Shown piece by piece: positions 7,954 through 16,528 of a DNA stretch of 52,110 bases. Each line of letters opens with the position of its first letter. The first letter of the stretch is position 1. This DNA comes from Paracidovorax cattleyae (GTDB lineage: Bacteria > Pseudomonadota > Gammaproteobacteria > Burkholderiales > Burkholderiaceae_C): assembly GCF_900104515.1 (NCBI RefSeq), contig NZ_FNJL01000035.1, positions 1-52,110 of the forward strand. Direction: 5' to 3'. The position numbers were made by a program, and so were the translations under genes. A model generated the notes under the pieces. The model saw nothing but the letters and a program-made list of their open reading frames with translations. It was not told the origin of the DNA and did no database searches.

Positions 7954-8381
7954 GCGCCCTGCCCCGCGAGCCGGAAGCGGGGGATGGTCACCTCAGGCGT
8001 GACCGGGTCGAACACGACCTCCAGCCGGTCGCCGACCTTCACCGCGTCGTTGGGCACGCCGACCACGTTGCTGTACATGCGCGGGCCCTCCTCCAGCTGC
8101 ACCAGTGCGACGTTGTAGGGCACGTCCTGGGCGAAGGCCTTGTTGTAGACCTGGTGGAACACGATGTACGAGAACACCGTGCCGCGGCCGCTCAGCGTCT
8201 GCCAGTGGTAGCTGTCGCTCAGGCAGCGCGGGCAGACGTGGTTGATCGGAAAGCGCACGTGGCCGCAGTCGTCGCACTGCTGCATGCTCAGGCGGTTGTC
8301 GCGGCAGGCCTCCCAGAACGGGCGGTTCTCGTCGTTCAGCGTCGGCAGCGGCTTGGTGTATTCGGGGGTAGTGGTGCTCAT
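7950..8381 (-). CDS. DUF35 (Zn-ribbon/OB-fold) partner, second copy
   Basis: A 143-residue protein with zinc-ribbon cysteines C36, C39, C50 and C53 (QCDDCGHVRFPINHVCPRC). An OB-fold follows (GTVFSYIVFHQVYNKAF, YNVALVQLEEGPRMYSNVVG). It lies two bases downstream of the thiolase-like gene at 8384-9529, with which it presumably forms a complex as in other thiolase-superfamily/DUF35 systems. It is clearly related to, but divergent from, the copy at 3296-3712, so the operon carries two separate thiolase-like/DUF35 modules. Its own enzymatic activity is not expected; it would bind the acyl-CoA and stabilise the partner. Confidence 0.87.
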   Translation of the reverse strand: MSTTTPEYTKPLPTLNDENRPFWEACRDNRLSMQQCDDCGHVRFPINHVCPRCLSDSYHWQTLSGRGTVFSYIVFHQVYNKAFAQDVPYNVALVQLEEGPRMYSNVVGVPNDAVKVGDRLEVVFDPVTPEVTIPRFRLAGQGA

Positions 8382-8383
8382 GT

Positions 8384-9529
8384 TCAGCCCTTGCTCAGGA
8401 TGGTTGCGTTCGCGCAGTTGAGCGCCTGGCCGCGGCCGGTAACCAGGCAGACCTCGGCGCCCTGCACCTGGCGCGGCCCGCATTCGCCGCGCATCTGGCG
8501 CACGCCCTCGACGATGTGCAGCCAGCCCTCCATGTACGACTCTGACAGGTTGCCGCCGGCGGTGTTGATCGGCAGCGCGCCGCCGAGCTGGATGCGCCCG
8601 CCCTCGACGAAGGGCCCGGCCTCCCCCACCTTGCAGAAGCCGGCGTGCTCGAACCACACGAGCACGCTACTGGTGAAGTTGTCGTAGAGCTGGCAGACGT
8701 CAATGTCCTGAGGGCCCACGCCGGCCATCGCATAGGCATCTCCCACGGCCTGCTTCTGGTGCGGCACGTACCACCAGTCCTCGCGCTCCATGTTCTCGGT
8801 GGTGTAGGCCTGGCCCATGCCGGAGATGGTGACCAGCGGCTTTTTCAGGTCCTTCGCGCGTTCCTTCGTGGTCACGATGATGCATACCGCGCCGTCGGAG
8901 ATCAGGCAGCAGTCCAGCAGGTGCAGCGGCTCGACGATGAAGCGCGAGGCCTGGTGGTCCTCGATCGTGATCGGCGTCTGCATCACCGCCTCGGGGTTCA
9001 TCGACGCGTGCCTGCGGCAGGCCACGGCGATCTCGCCGAGCTGGCGGCTCGTGGTGCCGTAGAGCGCCATGTGGCGCGATGCGGTAATGGCGCTGTTTGC
9101 CGCCGCGGCCATGAAGCCCCAGATGCCCCAGGAATCGCCCCAGCCCGAGGCCCGGTTGAACTTGTTGCCGCCGGTGGCGGCGCAGTCGCCGAAGATGCAG
9201 GCGACGTAGTTGGCAAAGCCGGCGTTGACCGCGAGCGCGGCCTCATGCAGCAGCGCACCCGCGGTGCCGCCGCCCATGTTCTTGCTGCCGGTGTAGCGCG
9301 GGTTGATACCCACCGTCTCGCCCAAGCGCAGGTAGTTGAGCGCGACTTCGGGCGAGACCGTGCCGGGCATGGTCAGGATGCCGTCGATCTGCTCCTTCTT
9401 CAGCCCGCAGTCGTCCAGCGCGCGCTTGAAGGCCTCGGTGGCCAGGGTGATAGGCGTGTCGCCCGGCAGCTTGCCCTGCCGGCTCGCGCCGACGCCGGCG
9501 ATGGCGGTCTTGTCTTTGAGTGGATGCAT
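8384..9529 (-). CDS. Thiolase-like protein, probable Ltp2-type CoA-ester aldolase
   Basis: A 381-residue thiolase-fold protein. The nucleophile-elbow segment reads SKNMGGGTAGALLHEA (residues 82-97), with no Cys at the catalytic position. The C-terminal half carries Tyr282 (QLYDNFTSSVL) and Tyr332 (NTAGGNLSESYMEGWL), 50 residues apart. As I recall, the steroid-side-chain aldolase Ltp2 uses two tyrosines with that same spacing. The protein is therefore more likely to catalyse retro-aldol cleavage of a 3-hydroxyacyl-CoA than thiolysis. It is followed directly by its DUF35 partner and preceded by an enoyl-CoA hydratase that could supply the 3-hydroxyacyl-CoA. Confidence 0.85.
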   Translation of the reverse strand: MHPLKDKTAIAGVGASRQGKLPGDTPITLATEAFKRALDDCGLKKEQIDGILTMPGTVSPEVALNYLRLGETVGINPRYTGSKNMGGGTAGALLHEAALAVNAGFANYVACIFGDCAATGGNKFNRASGWGDSWGIWGFMAAAANSAITASRHMALYGTTSRQLGEIAVACRRHASMNPEAVMQTPITIEDHQASRFIVEPLHLLDCCLISDGAVCIIVTTKERAKDLKKPLVTISGMGQAYTTENMEREDWWYVPHQKQAVGDAYAMAGVGPQDIDVCQLYDNFTSSVLVWFEHAGFCKVGEAGPFVEGGRIQLGGALPINTAGGNLSESYMEGWLHIVEGVRQMRGECGPRQVQGAEVCLVTGRGQALNCANATILSKG

Positions 9530-9567
9530 GGAAGGTCTCGTGACGGGAAAGGCGGCGGTGGCGTAGC

Positions 9568-10350
<783 letters not shown>

Positions 10351-10415
10351 CGGTGTGGTTCTTTCTCGGTGGTATCGGTGCTATCAGTGCGGTGGGTGGA
10401 ATGCGGTCGGGCGGC

Positions 10416-11645
10416 TCAGCTGAGCGCGCCCTCGGCGGTCAGCTCGGCGATCTCGCCGTCGTCCAGGCCGAGCAGCTCGGCGCAGATCTCGGCCGTGTGC
10501 TGGCCCAGCAGCGGCGCCGGCCGCCGCACGCCCGAGGGCGAGCGCCGGGTGCGGAAGGGCTGGGCGTTGTAGAGCGACGGACCCATCTCCGGATGGTCCA
10601 GCGTGAGCCAGTGGCCGCGGTGGGCCAGTTGCGGGTCGGCGATCACGTCGGCCGCGGTGCCGACGCCGGCCGCCGGTATGCCGCGAGCCTGCAGCGTCTG
10701 CACGAGCTCGGCCACGTCGCGGTCGGCGGTCTCGGCCGACAGCAGCGTGCGCAGCGCATCGGCCTGCGCGCGGCGCCCTTCGCCGGCGGCGAAGCGGGAT
10801 TCGGCCATCCAGGCCGGACGACCCAGGGCCTCGCCCAGCGCGCGCCATTGCGCATCGCCGTGGATGCCGATGGCGATCCAGCGGTCGTCGCCGCGGCACG
10901 GGAAGGCGTCGTAGGGTGCCGCCTGGTCCAGGCTGGCATTGCCGCACGGCTGGCCGTCCACGCCGTTGACGGTGTAGTCCAGCACTGCCGGACCCAGCAG
11001 CGCCACCGTGGGCTCGGTCTGCGCCATGTCGATGTGTTGGCCCTGCCCGGTGCGGCGCCGGTGGCGCAGCGCTGCCAGCACCGCAAAGGTGGCATGGCAG
11101 GGGTTGGGCAGGTGGTCCGGGTAGTTGGTTCCGGTGCCCGCGGGCTCGCGGCCGGGCAGGCCCGACAGATGCTGGATGCCGGTCACCGCGGCCATCGTGG
11201 CCCCGTAGCCCAGGTAGTCCTTCTCGGGCCCGGAGCCGCCCTGCATCGACATGGCCAGGTAGACGATGTCGGGCTTGATGGCCTTGACGGCCTCGTAGCC
11301 CAGGCCGAAGCGCTCCATTACGCCGGGCGTGAAGTTGTTGGCGATGACGTCGCTCTGGCGGATCAGCCGCGTCACCAGCTCCAGCGCGCGCCCATGCTTC
11401 ATGTTGAGCGTGAGGCTGCGCTTGCCGGAGTTGCGGTCGGCGAAGTAGCCGCTGCGGTTGACGCCCCTGATGCCGTCCTTGTACGGGGCGGCCAGGCGCA
11501 GCGAGTCGATGCGGCCGGTGCTTTCGATCTTGACCACGTCGGCCCCGGCGTCGGCCAGGATCTTGGTGGTGTAGGAGCCGGCGCCGATCCAGGTGAAATC
11601 GGTCACGCGGATGCCCGCCAGGGGCGCGGTTTGCGGTGTGCTCAT
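10416..11645 (-). CDS. Class III (CaiB/BaiF) CoA-transferase subunit, catalytic Asp not seen
   Basis: A 409-residue family III CoA-transferase starting MSTPQTAPLAGIRVTDFTWI. The N-terminal CoA-binding region (ILADAGADVVKIES) and the FTPGVMERFGLGYEAVK block are typical. At the position where other members carry the acyl-Asp nucleophile (eight residues before the G of the x-SG motif) the sequence is YLGYGATMAAVTG, with Gly148. The two other CaiB proteins in this window have Asp there. The start codon shares one base with the upstream CaiB stop (TGATG), so the two are translationally coupled and may form a hetero-oligomer in which this subunit is non-catalytic, as known for heteromeric members such as BbsEF. 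This is inference from alignment by eye. Confidence 0.85.
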   Translation of the reverse strand: MSTPQTAPLAGIRVTDFTWIGAGSYTTKILADAGADVVKIESTGRIDSLRLAAPYKDGIRGVNRSGYFADRNSGKRSLTLNMKHGRALELVTRLIRQSDVIANNFTPGVMERFGLGYEAVKAIKPDIVYLAMSMQGGSGPEKDYLGYGATMAAVTGIQHLSGLPGREPAGTGTNYPDHLPNPCHATFAVLAALRHRRRTGQGQHIDMAQTEPTVALLGPAVLDYTVNGVDGQPCGNASLDQAAPYDAFPCRGDDRWIAIGIHGDAQWRALGEALGRPAWMAESRFAAGEGRRAQADALRTLLSAETADRDVAELVQTLQARGIPAAGVGTAADVIADPQLAHRGHWLTLDHPEMGPSLYNAQPFRTRRSPSGVRRPAPLLGQHTAEICAELLGLDDGEIAELTAEGALS

Positions 11646-12904
11646 CAGAAGGCTCCTTCCACGGCGGCCGCCGGCTCGGGCTGCAGGCCCAACTCGGCGA
11701 AGACCGCCGCGTTGTCCTGGCCCAGCGTGGGCGCCGGCCCGCGCAGGCGCCACGGCGTGGCGGCGAGCCGGTACGGCGCGCCCGGCATGCGCATGCCGGC
11801 GTCGAGCGCCGGATGGGGCACGTCCACGAAGTAGCCGCGCGCGGCCAGCTGGGCGCTGGCGGCCAGGTCGGCCGGAGTCTGGATCGCGGCCACCGGCACG
11901 TGCCGGCGCTGGCCTTCGGCATAGAGCCGGGCCTTGGGCTGGCTCCGTGCCCAGGCGCCGAAGACCTCCATGAAGATGGCCTTGGCCTCGTCGGACTCCA
12001 GGTACTCGGTGCGGGTCCATTCCTCGCCCAGCAGGCGCTCCAGGCCGGGAACGCCCTCCTCGCGGAACCATTGCAGCGTGAGCTGCCAAAAGCGGTTGGC
12101 GCCGATGCCGCCGGCCATCATGTAGACGTGGCCGTCGGCACAGGCATAGACGCCGGTGCCGGCAAAGCGCTGGCGGCCGGCGCTGCGCTTGCGCACCGTG
12201 CCCTCCAGGTCGTAGAACTGCACCGCGTTCTCCATCGCGAGCACCATGCACTCCTGCATGGATACGTCCACCTGGTCGCCCTGGCCGGTGCGCTCGGCCT
12301 GGGTCAGGGCGATCATGGAAGCCACTGCGCCGAACATGCTGGCGCCGGCATAGCCCTGCTCCGAGCAGGCACCGACCGGCTGCGAATCCGGGTAGCCGCC
12401 CAGGTAGAGGAAGCCACCGGCGGCGATGCCGGTCAGGTCGTCGGCTGCATAGTGCGCATACGGGCCGTCCTGGCCGAAGCCGGTGATGCTGGTCATGACC
12501 AGCGCGGGGCGCAGCCGCGACAGGGCCTCGTAGCCGCAGCCCAGGCTGTCGAGCAGGCCCGGGCGCTCGCATTCGATCACCAGGTCGGCCGTGGCCGCCA
12601 GCCGCCGGAAGGCCTCGGCGCCCTTGGGGCTGTGCAGGTCCAGCGTGATGCCGCGCTTGCTGGTATTGAGGTAGCTGAACGACAGGCTGTGCGTGGCGCC
12701 GGCGGTGCTGCCGGGCTCGCCGCCGATGAAGGGGCCGAAGCCGCGGCTGGCGGCGCCCTGCGGCGGCTCGACCAGGATGACCTCGGCACCGAGCTCGGCG
12801 AACATCTTTGCGCAGTAGTGGCCCAGCGGGCTGGCCAGTTCCACGACCCGCAGGCCGTCGAGGGCGCCCGGCGGCAGGCCGGCGATGGTGGGGGACGAAG
12901 GCAT
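11645..12904 (-). CDS. Class III (CaiB/BaiF) CoA-transferase, Asp-containing subunit
   Basis: A 419-residue family III CoA-transferase. The ATG at 12904 is chosen because GGAGG lies nine bases upstream; a longer frame adds 19 unrelated residues. The N-terminal half has LDGLRVVELASPLGHYCAKMFAELGAEVILVEPP. The predicted catalytic Asp is in AADDLTGIAAGG (Asp155 or Asp156). Enzymes of this family transfer CoA from succinyl-CoA or another acyl-CoA to a carboxylic acid in the cytoplasm. It lies immediately upstream of the CaiB gene at 10416-11645. Both are followed by an enoyl-CoA hydratase, suggesting activation of a carboxylate before beta-oxidation-like steps. Confidence 0.9.
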   Translation of the reverse strand: MPSSPTIAGLPPGALDGLRVVELASPLGHYCAKMFAELGAEVILVEPPQGAASRGFGPFIGGEPGSTAGATHSLSFSYLNTSKRGITLDLHSPKGAEAFRRLAATADLVIECERPGLLDSLGCGYEALSRLRPALVMTSITGFGQDGPYAHYAADDLTGIAAGGFLYLGGYPDSQPVGACSEQGYAGASMFGAVASMIALTQAERTGQGDQVDVSMQECMVLAMENAVQFYDLEGTVRKRSAGRQRFAGTGVYACADGHVYMMAGGIGANRFWQLTLQWFREEGVPGLERLLGEEWTRTEYLESDEAKAIFMEVFGAWARSQPKARLYAEGQRRHVPVAAIQTPADLAASAQLAARGYFVDVPHPALDAGMRMPGAPYRLAATPWRLRGPAPTLGQDNAAVFAELGLQPEPAAAVEGAF

Positions 12905-12918
12905 GGTGGGCGACCTCC

Positions 12919-14322
12919 TCAGTGGTGCAGGCGCCGGACCAGCGCAGCCACGTCCGGGCATTCCTCGAGCGCGCGCAGCTCGCCGTAGGCGGCGCGGGCC
13001 TGGGCCTCGGGCAGCCGGGCCGCGGTGGCGCAGTCCTCGAACTTGGCGGACATGTCGTCCCAGGTCAGCTCGCGCGAGGGATGGCCCGGGGCCTTGTCGA
13101 TGCGCAGCGTGGCCTTGCGGCCGTCCACCCGCTCCATCTCGACGATGACCCAGCCGCGGCTGCCGGAGCTGCGGGTGTCGTAGATCGCGTCCTCGGTGTC
13201 GCGGCAGGCCTCGTCCTCGAAGGCGTCGATGCGGTCGTAGAGCGCCGCGATCTCCGGGCGCCGCACGGCCGCGTCGGTGAACGTGGCCAGGGTGTAGGCC
13301 CCGTCGAGCAGGCCGGCGGCCAGCGGATACGGCAGGCTGAACTTGCCCTCGAGTCCGGTCACCGGACGCGGATAGGTCAGTACCAGCATGCCGCCGGGCG
13401 GCATGCGGCAGGTGATGCGAGCCACCTGGGCGGCATCGGTCACGCCGAGCTCATCGCGCAAGCGCAGCACGCCGTCCATCGCGCGGTGCGAGGCATAGCA
13501 GCAGGCGAACTTCTTGAGCGCAATGCCCGGCTCCGAGATGACCCAGGCGTCCTGGTCCAGCTCGTTGATGGCTACCTGCGGATCGGACTGGGCCACGCCG
13601 AGCGCCGCATAGAAGCCGGACTTGGCTTCCAGCACGTCCGGTGCGGCGGTGAAGCCGCAGCAGGCCATGCGCACCGCCGCCAGCGCATTGCGTGCGGCCA
13701 GGCCGGTGTGCAGCGGCTTGGTCATGGTGCCGAAGTTGCGGCGCAGGCCACTGGCCATCGAGGCCGCGATGCCGAAGGCGGTGCGGGTGGACTCCACGTC
13801 CAGTCCCCAGGCCTTGCAGAGCGCGGCCACGGCCGAGAAGGTGCCGAGCGTGCCGGTGCCGTGGAAGCCGCGCTGGTAATGGCCTACGGTGATGCCCTGC
13901 GCAATGCGCGCGCCGGCCTCGATGCCGACCACGTAGGCTTCGATGAAGCGGGCGCCGTCGAGCGGATGGCCGCGCAGGTCGGCGATCAGCGCGGCCACGA
14001 TGATGGCGCTCGGGTGCGCCGGCATCATCGACAGCACGTCGTCGAAGTCCAGCGCATGGCCGAAGGTGCCGTTGATGAGCGCCGACACCTCGGCGCTCGC
14101 GCGGTGGCGGGTGCCCAGGATGGGTGTGCCGTCGGCCGGCTCGGCGCCGTCGAGCGCCAGGTACTTCAGCAGCGGCTCCTCCACCTCGCTGTCGGCGCCG
14201 GAGAGGATGACAGCGAAGGTGTCGACGATGACCTTCTTGGCCTTGTCCAGCGCGTCGGCGGGGAATTGGTCGGAGCGCGCCTGCTGGATGAAGCGCGCGA
14301 CGTGTTCGGTGAGACCTGTCAT
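12919..14322 (-). CDS. MmgE/PrpD family protein
   Basis: A 467-residue MmgE/PrpD protein. The family includes 2-methylcitrate dehydratase (PrpD), cis-aconitate decarboxylase and iminodisuccinate epimerase, so the reaction could be dehydration, decarboxylation or epimerisation of a polycarboxylic acid. Landmarks are GTFGHALDFDDVLSMMPAHPSA, EAYVVGIEAGARIAQG, RRNFGTMTKPLHTGLAARNALAA and the C-terminal CRMPPGGM and LEGKFSLPYPLAAGLLDG. Its ATG overlaps the upstream dehydrogenase stop by four bases. A close paralogue sits on the opposite strand at 19785-21185, on the other side of the IclR gene. The pairing with PrpF and a cycloisomerase in one operon suggests a branched or unsaturated di/tricarboxylate substrate (inference). 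Confidence 0.92.
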   Translation of the reverse strand: MTGLTEHVARFIQQARSDQFPADALDKAKKVIVDTFAVILSGADSEVEEPLLKYLALDGAEPADGTPILGTRHRASAEVSALINGTFGHALDFDDVLSMMPAHPSAIIVAALIADLRGHPLDGARFIEAYVVGIEAGARIAQGITVGHYQRGFHGTGTLGTFSAVAALCKAWGLDVESTRTAFGIAASMASGLRRNFGTMTKPLHTGLAARNALAAVRMACCGFTAAPDVLEAKSGFYAALGVAQSDPQVAINELDQDAWVISEPGIALKKFACCYASHRAMDGVLRLRDELGVTDAAQVARITCRMPPGGMLVLTYPRPVTGLEGKFSLPYPLAAGLLDGAYTLATFTDAAVRRPEIAALYDRIDAFEDEACRDTEDAIYDTRSSGSRGWVIVEMERVDGRKATLRIDKAPGHPSRELTWDDMSAKFEDCATAARLPEAQARAAYGELRALEECPDVAALVRRLHH

Positions 14323-15392
14323 GGTTGCGGTGCGGAGTGGTTCGTTGGGGACGCTGCGGGCAGCGGCGCGACGGCGCAGGCCGGGGCCAGCGCACGCAGC
14401 GCGTCGAAGACGGTGCGGTCCAGCGCAATGCCGCTGGCCTGGTGCCGGCGGCGCAGTTCTACGGCGCGCTCGGACGGGATGCGGATGGCGTCCACGCCGG
14501 GCTGGCGCGGCGTGGCGCGGATGCGCTCGATCTCCTCGCGCAGCTGGTTGCGGAAGGTCTCCAGCGGCAGCAGCAGATCGGGCTTCATCGCCAGCAGCAG
14601 GTAGCCGTAGTCCTTGTCGGCGTTGAAGCCGGAGCCGGCGAATACGCCGAGCGCCTGCACCGCCAGCGCCAGGGCGAAGCCCTTGTGGCCGCCGAACGGC
14701 AGCAGCGCCCCGGCGCGGGCCACGTGCGGATCGGTGGTGGGCCGGCCCTCGCTGTCGATGGCCACGCCAGCCGGCAGCGGCTCGCCGGTGCGTTCGCGCA
14801 GCGCGAGCTCGGTGGACATGAAGGCCGCCGTGCCCAGGTCGATCACCAGCGGCTCGCCGTCGATCGGGAAGCCGAACGACAGCGGGTTGGTGCCCAACAT
14901 GCGCGCGATGCCGCCGGGCGGCGCTACGTGGCGCGCCGAGCTCACCGTGTGGATGCCGATCAGGCCGGCGCGCGCGATGCGCTCCACATAGTAGGCGCCG
15001 CGGCCGCTGGTCCAGCTGTTTGTCATGCCGACCACCGCGACGCCGAGCGCCTGCGCCTTGCCGATGGCGATGTCGGTGGCCTGCCGCATGGCCAGCATGC
15101 CGGTGGTGTTGCCGCCGTCCAGCAGCACCGACACCGGTGTCTCGTGCAGCGCCTTGAGCGGCGTGCGCGGCCGGCCAGCCTTGGACTTCTCGAGGATGTT
15201 CAGGATCTTGGGCAGGCCGGAATACTCGTAGCCGCACAGCGCCGCGTCGATCACGTGGTCGGCGATGGTCTCGGCCTCGCCGGCGCTGTAGCCGTGGTTG
15301 CGCAGCACCGCCTCTGCGAGTGCGCGGCCATCGGCGACAGCCAAGCGGACCTTGTCCTCGGCGGCCGGCGGCGTGGGGGTAGAGATGCTCAT
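14319..15392 (-). CDS. Malate/L-lactate/sulfolactate-type dehydrogenase (Ldh family)
   Basis: A 357-residue protein of the NAD(P)-dependent family that includes YlbC/AllD ureidoglycolate, sulfolactate and delta1-piperideine-2-carboxylate reductases. It has no classical Rossmann motif. Seen landmarks are VVGMTNSWTSGRGAYYVERIARAGLIG, the SSARHVAPPGGIARMLGTNPLSFGFP block, IDLGTAAFMSTELALRERTGEPLP and LLPFGGHKGFALALAVQALGVFAGSGF. Such enzymes oxidise or reduce 2-hydroxy/2-oxo acids. The ATG at 15392 gives the usual family length and follows the Bug gene stop by only 20 bases in the upstream direction. The substrate is not predictable beyond a 2-hydroxy acid class. Confidence 0.88.
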   Translation of the reverse strand: MSISTPTPPAAEDKVRLAVADGRALAEAVLRNHGYSAGEAETIADHVIDAALCGYEYSGLPKILNILEKSKAGRPRTPLKALHETPVSVLLDGGNTTGMLAMRQATDIAIGKAQALGVAVVGMTNSWTSGRGAYYVERIARAGLIGIHTVSSARHVAPPGGIARMLGTNPLSFGFPIDGEPLVIDLGTAAFMSTELALRERTGEPLPAGVAIDSEGRPTTDPHVARAGALLPFGGHKGFALALAVQALGVFAGSGFNADKDYGYLLLAMKPDLLLPLETFRNQLREEIERIRATPRQPGVDAIRIPSERAVELRRRHQASGIALDRTVFDALRALAPACAVAPLPAASPTNHSAPQP

Positions 15393-15412
15393 GGAGTCGC
15401 TCGCATCCGCCG

Positions 15413-16390
15413 TCAGTCGGCCGTGGCGCCGGTGTCCTTGACCACCTGGCCCCACTTCTTGAGCTCGCTCTGGATGAAGCCCTTGAACTCGGTCGGCGTG
15501 GAGCCCCGTGGCTCGGCGCCGGCGCTGGCCAGCTGGGCGCGGATCTCGGGCGATTCGAGGGCCTTGCGGATCGTGCGGCTCAGCAGGTCGGCCACCGGCG
15601 CCGGCGTGCCCTTGGAGGCCACGATGCCCCACCAGACGGTCGCGTCGAAGCCGGGCGAGGATTCGGCGATGGTCGGCAGCTCCGGCAGCAGCACCGAGCG
15701 CTTGGGGGTGGACACGGCCAGCGGCACCAGCTGTCCCGACTTGATGTAGGGCGCAACGGCGATGATGTTGCCGAAGCTCATGCTGGTCTGCCCGCCCAGG
15801 AGGTCGGTCATCATCGGGCCGGTGCCGCGGTAGGGCACGTGCACCATGTCCAGCCCGAAGGCGTTGGCGAACATGGCGCCGGCCAGCTGCTGCGAGCTGC
15901 CTGCGCCGTTGGAGCCGTAGGTCACCTTGCCCGGATGGGCCTTGGCATAGGCCACCAGCTCCTTGACGCTCTTGACCTTCAGCGAGGGGTGGACCACCAG
16001 CACGTTCGGCGAAGTGCCGACGAGCGAGACCGGCACGAAGTCGTTCACCGCGTCGTAGGGCATCTTCTTGTACAGCGACGAATTGATGCCGTGGCTGCCG
16101 ACGTTGGCCATCATCAGCGTATAGCCGTCGGGCCCGGCCTTGGCCACGTATTCGCCGGCGATCAGGCCGTTGGCACCGGCCTTGTTGTCGACGATGACCG
16201 GCTGGCCGAGCGCTTCGCTGATCTTCTGGCCAACGGCGCGCGAGACGGTGTCGTTGCCGCCGCCCGGCGGGTAGGGAACGACCAAGCGGATCGGCCGGTC
16301 GGGATAGGAGCCGTGGCCCTGGGCGAAGGCAGTGCCGGCCGCAGCGGCCAGGACAAGGGTGGACACGGTGAGCTTGAGAAGCGATTTCAT
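15413..16390 (-). CDS. Bug-family tripartite tricarboxylate transporter receptor
   Basis: A 325-residue Bug/TctC protein with a Sec signal (MKSLLKLTVSTLVLAAAAGTAFAQ). Mature landmarks are DRPIRLVVPYPPGGGNDTVSRAV, VIVDNKAGANGLIAGEYVAKAGPDGYTLMM and MVHVPYRGTGPMMTDLLGG. The ATG at 16390 is preceded by GGAGACC, while a longer frame starts 63 bases upstream without a signal peptide. This is the third Bug gene of the operon and follows a strong hairpin at 16461-16489, so its expression relative to PrpF may be adjusted at the mRNA level. The ligand is unknown. Confidence 0.92.
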   Translation of the reverse strand: MKSLLKLTVSTLVLAAAAGTAFAQGHGSYPDRPIRLVVPYPPGGGNDTVSRAVGQKISEALGQPVIVDNKAGANGLIAGEYVAKAGPDGYTLMMANVGSHGINSSLYKKMPYDAVNDFVPVSLVGTSPNVLVVHPSLKVKSVKELVAYAKAHPGKVTYGSNGAGSSQQLAGAMFANAFGLDMVHVPYRGTGPMMTDLLGGQTSMSFGNIIAVAPYIKSGQLVPLAVSTPKRSVLLPELPTIAESSPGFDATVWWGIVASKGTPAPVADLLSRTIRKALESPEIRAQLASAGAEPRGSTPTEFKGFIQSELKKWGQVVKDTGATAD

Positions 16391-16460
16391 GGCGGTCTCC
16401 GGTGAGATGCGGGATACGTCTTTTGGGATGTGTCGTTGTTCTGTCGAAGGCAAGGCTCCG

Positions 16461-16489
16461 CCCGGGCGTGCCGCACTGGCACGCCGGGG
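16461..16489 (-). other. Strong stem-loop inside the operon, between PrpF and Bug genes
   Basis: CCCGGGCGTGCC and GGCACGCCGGGG can pair with one mismatch (11 base pairs, loop GCACT). No T-tract follows on the minus strand, so this does not look like an intrinsic terminator. Hairpins in gaps of polycistronic catabolic mRNAs can act as processing or stabilising elements that alter the expression of the gene for a periplasmic binding protein downstream. That role is inference. Confidence 0.5.
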
Positions 16490-16528
16490 AGGATGGCGAG
16501 AGGGGGCGGCGCCGGGGGCGCAGGCGGC

